From assembly GCF_032854445.1 (NCBI RefSeq), contig NC_088298.1, positions 21,415,295 to 21,479,294 on the forward strand: a stretch of 64,000 nt of DNA, written 5' to 3'. The notes under the pieces were generated by a model. It was not told the DNA's origin, did not search any database, and was given only the letters and a program-made list of their open reading frames with translations. A program made the translations under genes and the position numbers. Numbering within the stretch: the first letter of the stretch is position 1; every line of letters starts with the position of its first letter. Source of the stretch: Liolophura sinensis. Taxonomy: Eukaryota; Mollusca; Polyplacophora; Chitonida; Chitonidae. This document shows, in pieces, positions 1 to 10,880 of the stretch.

Positions 1-249
1 TTAACGAGAAGTACGATAAATTCGTTCTGTACATAGGTCTACTATAATCCAGTTGAGTTGCTCTAGTCACATAATGATGGATTGTTTTAACAGATAAGTT
101 TCGAAGATGAGAGGAATAAGTTCGGGGTGATAAAAAACTTCCATCTGCTAAGAGTGATGCAGATAGAATGTTCATCTCTCGCAGTGGTAAGATGGATAGT
201 TGACGGAACAGAGGGAACGCGTGATCATTTCTTTTTGAATAAGTGATAG
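1..249 (-). mobile_element. 5'-truncated LINE copy, 3' part of RT ORF
   Basis: These 249 bases match positions 8040-8288 base for base and encode, on the minus strand, the same C-terminal piece of a LINE polymerase. Similarity stops abruptly at 249/250, as expected for a 5'-truncated LINE insertion. The 3' end lies outside the window. Perfect identity with the longer copy points to a very young insertion, gene conversion, or an assembly duplicate. Confidence 0.85.
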
Positions 250-689
250 CAAATACGATGGGTGTACAGTTAACTCATTTCCAAAAAGCTAGCGGAAAAG
301 GAAGCAGATTTTGCTTGCATTAGTACTTCGGAAGTGAAAGAATGCTTCCTTTCTGTGGCACCAGTGCATTACCCTTTCTTGATCTTTGAAAAAAACCTTA
401 GAGAAATTAAGAGATGAAATCTGCAATAAGTAAATTTCGAATTTTAATTTACGCTTTGAAAAGAAGACACTGTTTACTGTCGATAACAGAGCTTTTATAT
501 GAAAAGTAAAAAGGAACAATGACTTTTGGGGTGACTTTTGGAGTATTTCCTGTTTGGGTATTTAGGCCTAACCCATTTGATTTACATAAAGAGCTAAGGC
601 CCTTGGCCTTAACCCACTGACACAATGGAAGCTCACACGACCTTCCAAGACACAGAATCTAATAGCGTTTATTTTGCTTGTAATGTTCG
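250..689. other. No recognisable feature
   Basis: Unique-looking AT-rich sequence with only short open frames. I see no repeat unit, RNA gene or protein homology here. Confidence 0.5.
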
Positions 690-920
690 TTGGTTTGGGG
701 TTTCATTCAGTCTCATTGAGTCTTTCCAACATCATTGGAAACGTGTTAAATGCTTTTCTTTGCATCATTCCGTTCTATTTTCACACTTTTTATACTTAGT
801 TCTTTGTCAATTTGTGACCAACATCGTTTTGAGAATAGGCCACGCGATTAATGACCTGGAACGTCCATCTTGGTTGATGGTTCGTACACGAATGTCTGTT
901 TCGACGCATAGATAGTAAAC
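690..920 (+). repeat. Dispersed repeat C, copy 1
   Basis: Aligns by eye with 2690-2945 and 59895-60135. The best conserved part is at the right end, around GCGATTAATGACCTGGAACG, and it closes with a short GACGCATAGAT motif. All three copies keep one plus-strand frame open with residues like LAINDLERP, but no protein family is recognised. It lies directly before block A. Confidence 0.65.
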
Positions 921-934
921 ATCGTCCTTATTTT

Positions 935-1460
935 ATGCACGATTATTTTCCGTTCAGACATAGTGGCTACCTTTATTTTCTTTACTTCTACAAAAGGGGA
1001 GGGGGGGGGGGTAAAATTTTTCTTCTTGGAGGAAACAGAGACGACCAGACGACAAAAGCCGCGCATGTGTTCATGTGGCATGATATCAGTGATCAGATGA
1101 TACGGATATATCAGAAATACGCTTGACGAATGAGGGGCCTGTGATCTTTTGACTGAGGTTAACAGAGCGAAGCAGACACAGGCATAAGCAGGAATCTCCA
1201 CGGTGTGTGAGGATGATCGATATCCAGTACTTCACAAAACGAGGGACGTTCAATAGACAGTTGTGGTCCAAGTCTCGTACGTTCCCCGTCTAGTATGAGA
1301 TTTGCTGTGAATGGCGTGTCAATAATCCGTGCTCTGTCTCTTAGAACCACGACTCTAAAACCACTATTGCTTACTTGATGACAGAGAAGAACAGGTAATT
1401 GAACGAATTGTGGACTAAATGAAAGATGAAATACATCATAAAATACTTTGACCCACGGGT
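935..1460 (+). repeat. Block A, unit 1 (tandem segmental duplicate)
   Basis: The stretch around 945-1330 aligns with 27030-27324, and its right half also aligns with 16945-17170 and 28490-28565. Shared landmarks are a run near 1030-1060 (GAAACAGAGACGACCAGACG), the phrase GTGATCTTTTGAC near 1141, and TTTGCTGTGAATGGCGTG near 1301. One plus-strand frame there reads FAVNGVSIIRALS, and the other copies read FAVNGVPMIRDLS and FAVNGIPMIHTM, so a decayed exon is possible. There is a poly-G run near 1001-1012. Confidence 0.65.
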
Positions 1461-1499
1461 TCACTTATTGTATGCATAAATACACATACCTGCAAACTG

Positions 1500-2600
1500 A
1501 AGAATTACATGAATGTCTAAGAATCAATAAATGACTGATCATTGCTTCGCGCAAACGAGACTATTGTATTCATATGGCTGAGAATAAATGAATGAATGAT
1601 TATAGCTTAACGCCAATGGGACTATTGCATTTCATAGGGCTGAGAATAAATGATTGACTGATCCACCAGGAGTATGGAACTCATATGACTAAGAATAATT
1701 GAATGAATGACGCCATCGGGACTGTTGCATTCATCAGGCTGAGAATAAATGAATGAATGATTATGGCTTAACCCCATCCAAACTGTTGCATTCATCAGGC
1801 TGAGAATAAATGAATGATTGATTATGGCTTAACCCCATCGGGACTGTTGCATTTATATGGTTGAGAATAAATGATTGAATGACTATGGCTTAACGTCATC
1901 AGGACTGTTGCATTCATATGGTTAAGAATAAATGAATGATTGATTATGGCATAACGCCATTGGGACTGTTGCATCCACATGGCTGAGAATAAATGAATGA
2001 ATGATTATGGTTTAACTTCATCAGGACTGTTGCATTTATATGGTTAAGAATAAATGAATGATTGATTTTGGCTCAACCCCATCGGGACTGTTGCATTCAT
2101 ATGGCTGAGAATAAATGAATAAATGATTATGGCTTAACGTCATCAGGTCTGTTGCATTTATATGGTTAAGAATAAATGAATGATTGATTATGGCATAACG
2201 CCATTGGGACTGTTGCATCCACATGACTGAGAATAAATGAATGAATGACTATGGCTTAATGCCATCAGGACTGTTGCATTTATATGGTTAAGAATAAATG
2301 AATGATTGATTATGGCTCAACCCCATCGGGACTGTTGCATTCATATGGCTGAGAATAAATGAATAAATGATTATGGCTTAACGTCATCAGGACTGTTGCA
2401 TTTATATGGTTAAGAATAAATGAATGATTGATTATGGCATAACGCCATTGGGACTGTTGCATCCACATGGCTGAGAATAAATGAATGAATGACTATGGCT
2501 TAACGTCATCAGGACTGTTGCATTTATATGGTTAAGAATAAATGAATGATTGATTATGGCGTAACTCCATTGGGACTGTTGCATGCATATGCATGGTATA
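1500..2600. repeat. 61-bp satellite array 1, higher-order period 244 bp
   Basis: About 17 monomers of 61 bp, each with GGACTGTTGCAT, a variant of ATATGGCTGAGAATAAATGA, and ATGGCTTAACG. The left end (1500-1740) is eroded and contains short monomers. A GCATCCACAT variant starts at 1971, 2215 and 2459, exactly 244 bp apart, giving a four-monomer higher-order repeat. Short open frames over this array are by-products of the repeat. Confidence 0.95.
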
Positions 2601-2689
2601 TCATGTTGAAGTAGATCGCCACGTTGGATATAGGAAAGTCGCAATCAAAGCGCAATTGAGATACAGATTTTGTTAACGACAAGTGATAT

Positions 2690-2945
2690 TCCAGCAAGGT
2701 ACACGATTTGAATACTCATTTCACTTAGTCGCCTAGAGCATATCTTGCGTCTTTCTAACATCCTTGAAAACTGTTGACTGCTTCTCTTTGCATGATTCCG
2801 TCCATTTTTTCGTACTTTATACACTTTCTTAGTTCTTTGGTGCTTTGTGTTCTACGTCTTTTTTTGGGAATTCGCCTTGCGATTATTAACCTGAAATGTC
2901 CTTATTGGTTGACGGCTGGTATACAAATGTCGAGGCATAGATTTA
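2690..2945 (+). repeat. Dispersed repeat C, copy 2
   Basis: Aligns over its whole length with 59895-60135, from a GGTACACGATTT motif at the left to GAGGCATAGATTT at the right. The second 61-bp array starts exactly where this copy ends. Confidence 0.7.
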
Positions 2946-4866
2946 TATGGCTAAGTATGGATGGACAAACGATTATGACTTAACGCTACTCGGATTGTTA
3001 CATTCATATGGCTAAATATGGATAAACAAACGATTATAGATTAACGCTACCCGGATTGTTACATTCATATGGCTAAGTATGGATGAACAAACGATTATGA
3101 CTTAATGCTACCCGAACTGTTACATTCATATGGCTAAATATGGATAAACAAACGATTATAGATTAACGCTACCCGGATTGTTACATTCATATGGCTAAGT
3201 ATGGATGAACAAACGATTATGGCTTAACACTCCTCGGATTGTTACATTCATATGGCTAAGTATGGATGAACAAACGATTATGACTGAACGCTACCAGGAT
3301 TGTTACATTCATATGGCTAAGTATGGATGAACAAACGATTATGGCTTAATACTCCTCGGATTGTTACATTCTTATGGCTAAGTATGGATGAACAAACGAT
3401 TATGACTGAACGCTATCCGAATTGTTACATTCATATGGCTAAGTATGGATGAACAAACGATTATGGTTTAACACTCCTCAGATTGTTACATTCATATGGC
3501 TAAGTATGGATGAACAAACGATTATGACTTAACGCTATCCGAATTGTTACATTCATATGGCTAAGTATGGATAAACAAACGATTGTGACTTAACGCTACC
3601 AGGATTGTTACATCCATATGGCTAAATATGGATGAACAAACGATTATAGCTTAACGCTACCCGGATTGTTACATTCATGTGGCTAAGTATGGATGAACAA
3701 ACAATTATGACTTAACGCTATCCTGATTGTTACATTCATATGGCCAAGTATGGATGAACAAACGATTATGGCTTAACGCTACCCGGATTGTTACATTTAT
3801 TTGGCTAAGCATGGATGGACAAACGATTATGACTGAACGCTTCCCGGATTGTTACATTCATATGGCTAAGTATGGATGAACAAACGAACTTGACTTAACG
3901 CTTTCCGGATTGTTTCATTCATATGGCTAAGTATGGATGAACAAACGATTATGGCTTAACACTACTCGGATTGTTACATTCATATGGCTAAGTATGGATG
4001 GACAAACGATTATGACTGAACGCTACCCGGATTGTTACATTCATATGGCTAAGTATGGATGAACAAACGAACTTGACTTAACGCTATCCGGATTTTTACA
4101 TTCATATGGCTAAGTATGGATGAACAAACGATTATGACTGAACGCTTCCTGGATGGTTACATTGGTATAGATAAGTATGGATGAACAAACGATTACGACT
4201 TAACGCTACCCGGGCGGGGTCTCCGTGGCTCAGTTGATTAGCGCGCTAGCGCAGCGTATTGACCCAGGAGTCTCTCACCAATGCGGTCGCTGTGAGTTCA
4301 AGTCCAGCTCAAGCTGGCTTCCTCTCCGGCCGTACGTGGGAAGGTTTGTCAGCAACCTGCGGATGGTCGTGGGTTTCCTCCGGGCTCCGTGGCTTCCACC
4401 CACCATAATGCTGGTCGCCGTCGTATAAGTGAAATATTCATGAGTGCGGCGTAAAACATCAATTAAATAAATAAATAAATAAATAACGCTACCCGGATTG
4501 TTACATTCATATGGCTAAGTATGGATGAACTAACGATTATGACTTAACGCTACCCGGATTGTTACATTCATATGACTAAGTATGGATATACAAAAGATTA
4601 TGACTTAACGCTACCCGGATTGTTTCATTCATATGGCTAAGTATGGATGAACAAACGATTATGATTTAACACTACTCGGATTGTTACATTCATATGGCTA
4701 AGTATGGATATACAAAAGATTATGACTTAACGCTACCCGGATTGTTTCATTCATATGGCTAAGTATGGATGAACAAACGATTATGATTTAACACTACCCG
4801 GATTGTTACAATCCGGATAAATATGGCTAAATATGAATGAAAAAACGATTATGACTTCGGCAATAA
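2941..4866. repeat. 61-bp satellite array 2, partly dimeric
   Basis: About 27 monomers of 61 bp built on GGATTGTTACATTCATATGG, CTAAGTATGGATGAACAAAC and GATTATGACTTAACGCTACC. The unit length and the order of motifs match array 1, so the two arrays are diverged relatives. Between about 3220 and 3540 two monomer types (ending ...ACTCCTCGG and ...GCTATCCGA or similar) alternate, giving a 122-bp dimer. A similar dimer returns at 4610-4810. A SINE interrupts the array at 4214-4483. Confidence 0.95.
4214..4483 (+). mobile_element. tRNA-derived SINE, full length, inside satellite array
   Basis: The head has a box-A-like TGGCTCAGTTGATTAG and a B-box-like GAGTTCAAGTCC. The body holds CCACCATAATGCTGGTCGCC and the tail is (AAAT)n after GCGTAAAACATCAA. 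It is flanked by a 13-bp target site duplication, TAACGCTACCCGG at 4201-4213 and 4484-4496, which is satellite sequence. The insertion is therefore younger than this stretch of the array. Confidence 0.93.
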
Positions 4867-5489
4867 TGATGCTTTATATACATCGAGGTGGGAACATGAT
4901 TATTGAATGTCTGGGACACAAAAGAGAGTAAAGCTTTATGTGTGAGAGGTCAGAGAATTCGCGAACGTAACTCGATGAATCAGACGTACAAAGTGAATAT
5001 GCTTATGCAGCAGTCGGTTTTACACCTACATCTGCAGATTCCCTTTAATATTCACGTATTGATTAATCGATTTCGACAAGTGTAATGAAAATAACCTGTT
5101 TCATAAAAGACGTGTTCAGACGATGTGATTTGTCCACGTGTCGTCCCGACAATCGGGTCTTCTAAAAGCGGTTTTACCTGGGACGGCCTAAAAGATGGCC
5201 TATACCATGACTTCGTACGTAGGCTGACGTCTCTTGTCTATACTTGTCTTGTTTACTTGTATATCAACCGGCTGACCGTCAGCCGGCGTCCGCGGCGGAA
5301 GTCCAGTTTTAACTTATAAGGTATATATAGACAAGAGAAGACAATCTACGCAAGAAAGAAGTAGTTTTTTTTATCGTTTTGCCGCCTCCTTATACCGCAA
5401 ATTGACAGACAGGCCGTCATTTGGCAGTCGGGCATCAGGGTAGGCTGCATTTTAGGCATCACTGACGTCGTCGAAGATCTTAGAAGAAT
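4867..5489. other. Non-coding stretch with a perfect hairpin
   Basis: No gene seen. Positions 5268-5286 form a perfect GC-rich hairpin (8-bp stem CCGGCTGA, 3-base loop) in an AT-rich setting, followed by a short GC-rich run. No terminator or RNA family is recognised. Confidence 0.45.
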
Positions 5490-6870
5490 TTCTTGTAAGA
5501 ACATGAAAAATCACTTTCAAAGGAAAACGAGCGAAATCCGATAGGTGGCGGGCGTGCGGGAAGTACATTACTCTCTCTTAGGATGGATTATGGGAAACAT
5601 GTGCAGGACTAACGGCAAAACTAAAGACTACATTGTGTCAGCCGCCCGAGTAAAAGAAATAAGGTTATAGCGTAACCGTAGAACACATGTTGAGATTCGA
5701 CTCGACTTTGTGCTATAACTCGAAATGACATCCTTGATACAATATGTATGCAACGTCATTAACTTACATCAAAGATGTCAGATCCTGCAAAGAGCTACAA
5801 GAGCTGTGTTTCTTTTCTAAGCCCTAGCTATGAAAACGATAAAAAAAGTAAGAAGAAAAGTAAAAATACGGTATCGCATGGATTAAGTGGACTGTTTTTG
5901 TCTTCCTGTGTAAGGGGGACTCTAATGGATTAGATACCATTTAATATCTGTTACCTAAGGCTATCCAATTAGGGTAAGCTGGATTACAGTTACAGATTAC
6001 AAGAAGTTACAGTTTTAGGCCATGAATTTTGGGGTGGTTGGATTCTTCCTGCTATCTTATCTCAGACCAGGTGGTGGTCTAAATGACCCCATGATGGTGT
6101 TTGTAAGTTTGTGAGTGATTGAGCTATGTACAGGATGGATTTTCTGACTGGCTGAAAGTTGAACTGATTTAGGAATTACATTATCAAGGAGTAAAGAGTG
6201 GAAAATTAAAACATAATCCAAACTGAAGAACCACGAAGAGCGACAAGTTGAGTACCACACAGACAAGACTTGATCATTTATTCAGTTATTCTTCAGATTG
6301 AACCAAGTTCTCCAGTAGTTAAGTACCATGTGGGCAAAAGAGGATATCACGTGTGTTTCTTGAGAACAAACGAGACTGGGTGATTTAACTTCCGCAAAGA
6401 ACTATTTTCCCATGACTGCTAACAAATAATACGTGATTCGTTATTAAAGCTTCTTTTTTTTTTTGAAAAAAAAAATTGCCAGATTAATTGATTTTCTGAT
6501 ATAATGAGAAATTCTCGGAAATCATTCCTCCGTCCAAAGGAGAAACCAGTGTGATATCCCAATAGCTGCAGAGCGGAATAGACCATTTGTTTGTTATTCC
6601 AAATGGAAAACGATCACATACAAAATCTTGGAGTTTTATTATCGCTGAAATCTCTATGATAATAATCGATTACTACATGTGACTTAAGGTCTGCTTTTAG
6701 ACTGTTAATGCCATTCTCATGTGAATTATTAGACAAAGTGTAAATCACTTTCTTTCCATGATAATTTTGCATTTACGTGTAGTTTTGCTTAAATCATTCA
6801 AGACTGTTTTCCTGTTTTAGTCGGGGAAAACTCCAATCTGTCCTCCGTTACTTCACGTGTGTTTACTGTC
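5490..6870 (+). repeat. Block B, unit 1
   Basis: Collinear with 17600-18790. Shared landmarks are GAGCGAAATCC near 5530, GAGCTACAAGAG near 5795, GTTTTAGGCCAT near 6013, TTTCTTGAGAACAAA near 6356 and CATTCAAGACTGT near 6799. In unit 2 the left part is a 149-codon open frame. Here the same region has small indels and stops, so it is a decayed copy. Confidence 0.75.
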
Positions 6871-7049
6871 ACAGTACAGTACTGTCATTATTGTAAGAAC
6901 AATAAATCCGAATAAATTCTGATTGGCAGATGGTTTACCTCTCAACATTATTGTTGTTGTTATTAACCCAAAAGAGTAGGAATTTTGCGAGACTGCCTGT
7001 TATAAGTAGTTAAGGTATCCACTGGGACAGTTTGTACACACACAACTCA

Positions 7050-7290
7050 TTCGAAATTTTACTGGTTGAATTGTAAGTTCGAATCCGGTACAGGTCAAGT
7101 TTTCGCCATTACTCTGTTCAAACCTTTGTTTTGGATGCAGCCTGCGCTTTATCCTTTGATAACGGTTGATCTCGGCCTCCTGCTTGTTTGCCAGGTGTCT
7201 GCCGAGTTGCGGTGCAAAACTGACTAACGTCATTTAAGCTACCGCACATATTCTGGAGCCAGGACTAACACATAAAGCCAATAAGCAATT
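7050..7290 (+). repeat. Block G, unit 1, with tRNA-like B box
   Basis: Aligns with 20400-20580, from TTGTAAGTTCGAATCC at the left (a Pol III B-box match) through CTCAAACCTTTGTT-like sequence to a shared CATTTAAG region. It may be an old tRNA-derived SINE head that was carried along in the segmental duplication. It keeps the same order after block B in both units. Confidence 0.55.
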
Positions 7291-7324
7291 CCTTCTCTAA
7301 TCTGGATTACATGTATGCTACAGG

Positions 7325-7566
7325 GGCTTCCGTGGCACAGGTGTAACACGCTAGCGCGGCGCAATGACCCAGGACCCTTTCACCAATGCGGTCGCTGTGA
7401 GTTCAAGTCAAGCTAAGTCTGGCTTCCTCTCCTACAGGGAGGTCTAAAGCAGCCTGCGGATGGTCGTGGGTTTCCCCCGGGACCTTTCCGGTTTCCCCCC
7501 ACCATAATGCTTACCGCCGTCGTATAAGTGAAAAATGTAAAACACCAATCAAATAAATAAATAAAT
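7325..7566 (+). mobile_element. tRNA-derived SINE
   Basis: Same family as 4214-4483, somewhat shortened and diverged. The head has GCGCGGCGCAATGACCCAGG, the body has CCACCATAATGC, and the tail is CACCAATCAAATAAATAAAT. It ends about 45 bp before the 3' end of the LINE at 7613. Confidence 0.88.
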
Positions 7567-7926
7567 GTATTATGTACACAAACCCCAGCCTTTGAAAATG
7601 GTATAGTATTCCTCAGGTATTTCATTTTCATTTCAATTAATTTTTTATTCACTATAAACCTTAAATTAAATAAATAAGTATACATGAGTGATACATTAGG
7701 CTGGAATAAAGCTCACAAGAGCTTGTTCTATCCCATGAAAGGTAGAATGTTATATAATAGAGTATATACATTAATGGTAATGATATAACAATGTGACATA
7801 TATAAACATACATGGTAACAAACAAATGTTCGAAATCAGGAAACATAATTGATGTTGGAAACCTTAGGAAGTAGAACTTTAGGGAATTTTTTTGCCATTA
7901 ACCTACATAAACAACCAAAATGCGCC

Positions 7927-10252
7927 TTAATCGAATTGCTCAAGGAGATATATTTTAAGCCTGGATTTAAAAAGAAATGTGCAATTTATAATACGAAGAG
8001 TGGTGGGTAGTTTATTCCATTCTCGAGGGCAAATTGTTCTTAACGAGAAGTACGATAAATTCGTTCTGTACATAGGTCTACTATAATCCAGTTGAGTTGC
8101 TCTAGTCACATAATGATGGATTGTTTTAACAGATAAGTTTCGAAGATGAGAGGAATAAGTTCGGGGTGATAAAAAACTTCCATCTGCTAAGAGTGATGCA
8201 GATAGAATGTTCATCTCTCGCAGTGGTAAGATGGATAGTTGACGGAACAGAGGGAACGCGTGATCATTTCTTTTTGAATAAGTGATAGTTCGAGTGACGC
8301 GTTTCTGGAGGATCGGTAAGGGTGAGAGATGAGTTCGATATGTATTGCCCCATATGGTGTTTCCGTATGAAAGATAAGGGTATATACATGTAAGAGAGAA
8401 ATACAGAATAAATAATGTTTTCTTGTTAACAGAATCCTTTATGTGGCTTATCAACCCAATATTTCTAGACATCTTTGCTCTAATATAGTCGCTATGGGAA
8501 GTCCAGTTAAGTTTGGAAATGAAGATCATTCCAAGAAATTTGAATTTGTGTAATGTTTCTATTTCATTCTCACATATTTTAAGAGAGGATGGTGATTTTA
8601 TTTTCTTTTTAGTGCGAGGGGCTATGAGAAGATATTTGTCTTCGTAATGTTCAGGGATAGGCGGTTACAGCAGAACCAAGTATGAAGTTTTTCAAGTTCA
8701 ATGGACATAGTATTATAGAGATCATTTATTATTATGAGAGGAGTAAATTGTGCTGTTATCATCTGCAAATAAAATAAAATGAAGAAGGTTATACACGAGA
8801 GATGTCGCTGATATAAAGTAGGAACAAAAAAGGTCCTAAAACAGAGCCTTGTGGAACTCCACATTGCACAGATTCAGTTGATTATAAAGTGTCAGAAAGT
8901 GATACACAATGAGTTTTATTATATAAAGAACTTACGAACCAAGAGTTAATACCTCTAAAACCATAGTACTCAAGTTTAAGTCAAAGTATGGCATGATTTA
9001 TTATATCAAATGCCTTTGGAAGGTCGAGAAATATGACTATACCGTGCAGTTTGCTCTCCTTGGCAGTCGCTAATTTATCATACAATGAACAAGCAGCCAG
9101 AGATGTTGAGCGATTTGCTCTGAAGCCATATTGGTTTTTATCAATCATACAATTAGTTTCTGCATGGCTAAATACTGCATTTGAAGTTATTTTCTCAAGC
9201 ATTTTACTGAAACAGTGAAATACAAAGTCTCTCCTGCTTTGCATACAGGCGACACTTTAGCAATTTTCATGCAGTCAAGAACTTTGCCTGATACATAAGG
9301 TAAGTTGATAATATGTGACTGAGGCGCAGAAATGTGATCAGAGACAGGTTTAACGACTGATATTCGAATTCCATCAACACCCGCAGAGGCTGAGGGCTTA
9401 AGGCCCGAGATAACAGAAGTAAAATCACTTGGTGTTACAAGTGGAAAGGAAAAATTACTGGCGACTGGTTCGCTTAAGTAATCTGTAAACTGTTCATTTA
9501 CTGCGGGAATTTCTGCGTCCAAACTACTGGCTACAGAATTAAAGTATTTATTAAAGCTGTTTGCTATTGTAGCAGTGTCAGTTGTATCAGTACCATTTAT
9601 ATTGAAGGACAAAGGTTGTTCTCGAGACTTCCTGCTATTCATTAATTCATTTGAAACTTTCCAGGTACCTTTAATATCATTGTTTACCTTGTTAAATTTG
9701 TTCTCAAAGCAGTGTTTTCTTGTTAAGCGAACACTATTGTTTAACTTGTTCCTGAAGGATCTGTACCTTTTTTCAGATTCTTCATATATGTGTTTAAGTT
9801 TAAGTCGATATAATCTATTTTTTTCAAAGACCGATGTCAGAAGGCCGCCTGTTACCCACGGTTTTATGATCTTTTTATGAAATTTGAGTTGAGTAATGGG
9901 AAAACAGCGGTTATACATGGAGGAGAACATTCGACCAAAAGTGTCCATAGCATGATTTACATCAGTTGAGTTTAGAAAAGAGTGTCAGTTTGTATTTTCT
10001 ACTTCATCAATAAAATTTTGCTTCTCTGATGCACTGTATTTCCGGTACTGCAATTTTTGTTCTGTATTATTTCTAGGGTATCCTGATTTAATGATATGAA
10101 AAGTCGGAAAATCATCTGTTATGTCTGTTAGCAGGATTCCCGAGAGAGGATACTTATGGAAACGATTTGTCAATATATTATCAATTAATATTGCTGATCG
10201 AGATTGTACTCGAGTTGGCTTAGTAATTTGGGGGAAAAAGTAATTTGATTTC
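7927..10252 (-). pseudogene. LINE reverse transcriptase (broken)
   Basis: This would copy the element RNA at the chromosomal target. N to C on the minus strand, I see the end of the endonuclease (ILIDNILTN near 10180), then a lysine/arginine-rich linker (9948-9600). Next come GLKPSASAGVDGI near 9400, RT fingers with MLEKITSNAVF and YGFRANRSTS (about 9210-9100), and motif A FLDLPKAFD near 9025. Motif B is GVPQGSVLGPFLF near 8850 and motif C is FADDN at 8755-8772. The C-terminal 200-residue open stretch at 7927-8529 contains WGNTYRTHLSPL. There are at least two frame changes between motifs A and C and one after the linker, so the polymerase is dead although each catalytic motif is individually readable. 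The copy at 1-249 matches its C-terminal part exactly. Confidence 0.88.
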
Positions 10253-10497
10253 GTGGCTCAGTTGGTTAGCGCGCTAGCACAGCGCAATGACCCAGGAGTC
10301 TCTCACCAATGCGGCCGCTGTGAGTTCAAGTCCAGCTCATGCTGGCTTCCTCTCCGGCCGTACGTGGGAAGGTCTGCCAGCAACCTGCGGATTGTCGTGG
10401 GTTTCCCCCGGGCTCTGCTCGGATTCCACCCACCATAATGCTGGCCGCCGTCGTATAAGTGAAATATTCTTGAGTACAGCATAAAACACCAATCAAA

Positions 10498-10528
<31 letters not shown>

Positions 10529-10531
10529 ATC
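10253..10531 (+). mobile_element. Full-length SINE inserted in the LINE endonuclease
   Basis: Intact head-to-tail copy with TGGCTCAGTTGGTTAGCGCG, GAGTTCAAGTCC, GCGTAAAACACC-like tail sequence and (AAAT)n. The 7-bp target duplication TGATTTC lies at 10246-10252 and 10532-10538. Removing the SINE and one duplicate rejoins the endonuclease frame across the site, which confirms the insertion. Confidence 0.95.
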
Positions 10532-10538
10532 TGATTTC

Positions 10539-10880
10539 ATTACGTATTTCAAGAAAGTCTTTTGATGGGGAGTGATATTCAGTTTTGAAAATGTCATTAT
10601 TAAAGTCCCCCATTATAACGGTTTATTTTGATTCTTTTTGGCATTTTTCTACGACATGTAATATATGATTATTAAAATCATTGACATCTTTACTAGGTGA
10701 TCTATATACAACACCTATAAGATATACGGACTTATTGAACAAACATTCACAACAACCAGAGTCGGTGAGAAAACTTAGATCTTCCCTTACTTCACATGAT
10801 GTAATGTCTGATGTAACATAGGCTACTTCCTCTGCTGCTCATATTAGACGAACACCGCCAGATAGGAGACACCCGATCAC
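10539..10880 (-). pseudogene. APE-type endonuclease fragment of the LINE
   Basis: This domain nicks target DNA for target-primed reverse transcription. On the minus strand it reads SGGVRLI, a stop, AAEEVAYVTSD, then YLIGVVYRSPSKD and NHILHVVEKC, another stop, and finally VIMGDFNNDI. GDFN carries the aspartate and asparagine of the APE active site. The two in-frame stops and the SINE insertion just downstream show that it is not functional. The family's N-terminal motifs are absent, so the LINE is 5'-truncated near 10880. Confidence 0.85.

Larger units (their letters stand above)
7613..10880 (-). mobile_element. Degenerate non-LTR retrotransposon, APE endonuclease plus RT (CR1/jockey-like)
   Basis: Reading on the minus strand, an APE-type endonuclease fragment (10880-10539), the rest of that domain (from 10252), a linker, a reverse transcriptase and a C-terminal tail follow one another. 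A 3' UTR then ends near 7613 in a short A-rich (GAAAT)-type tail. The 5' end is missing, because no start of the endonuclease is visible beyond about 10880. Frameshifts and stops break the ORF and a SINE splits the endonuclease. The jockey/CR1 assignment is from motif style only. The tail is microsatellite-like rather than long poly-A. Confidence 0.88.

Noticed and set aside
2036-2644. Minus-strand frames with repeated NHSFIL and NATDLM phrases
   Set aside because: These are direct translations of the 61-bp satellite units.
1500-4866. Satellite arrays considered as the core of a Helitron-associated element
   Set aside because: I found no TC start or CTRR end with a 3' hairpin at the array edges, and the unit length does not match the bivalve elements I know of.
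10253-10484. Recurrent small frames with ALAQRNDPGVSHQCGRCEFK
   Set aside because: The same peptide appears at 4225, 10253, 13243 (inverted) and 32187 because it is the translation of the SINE head.
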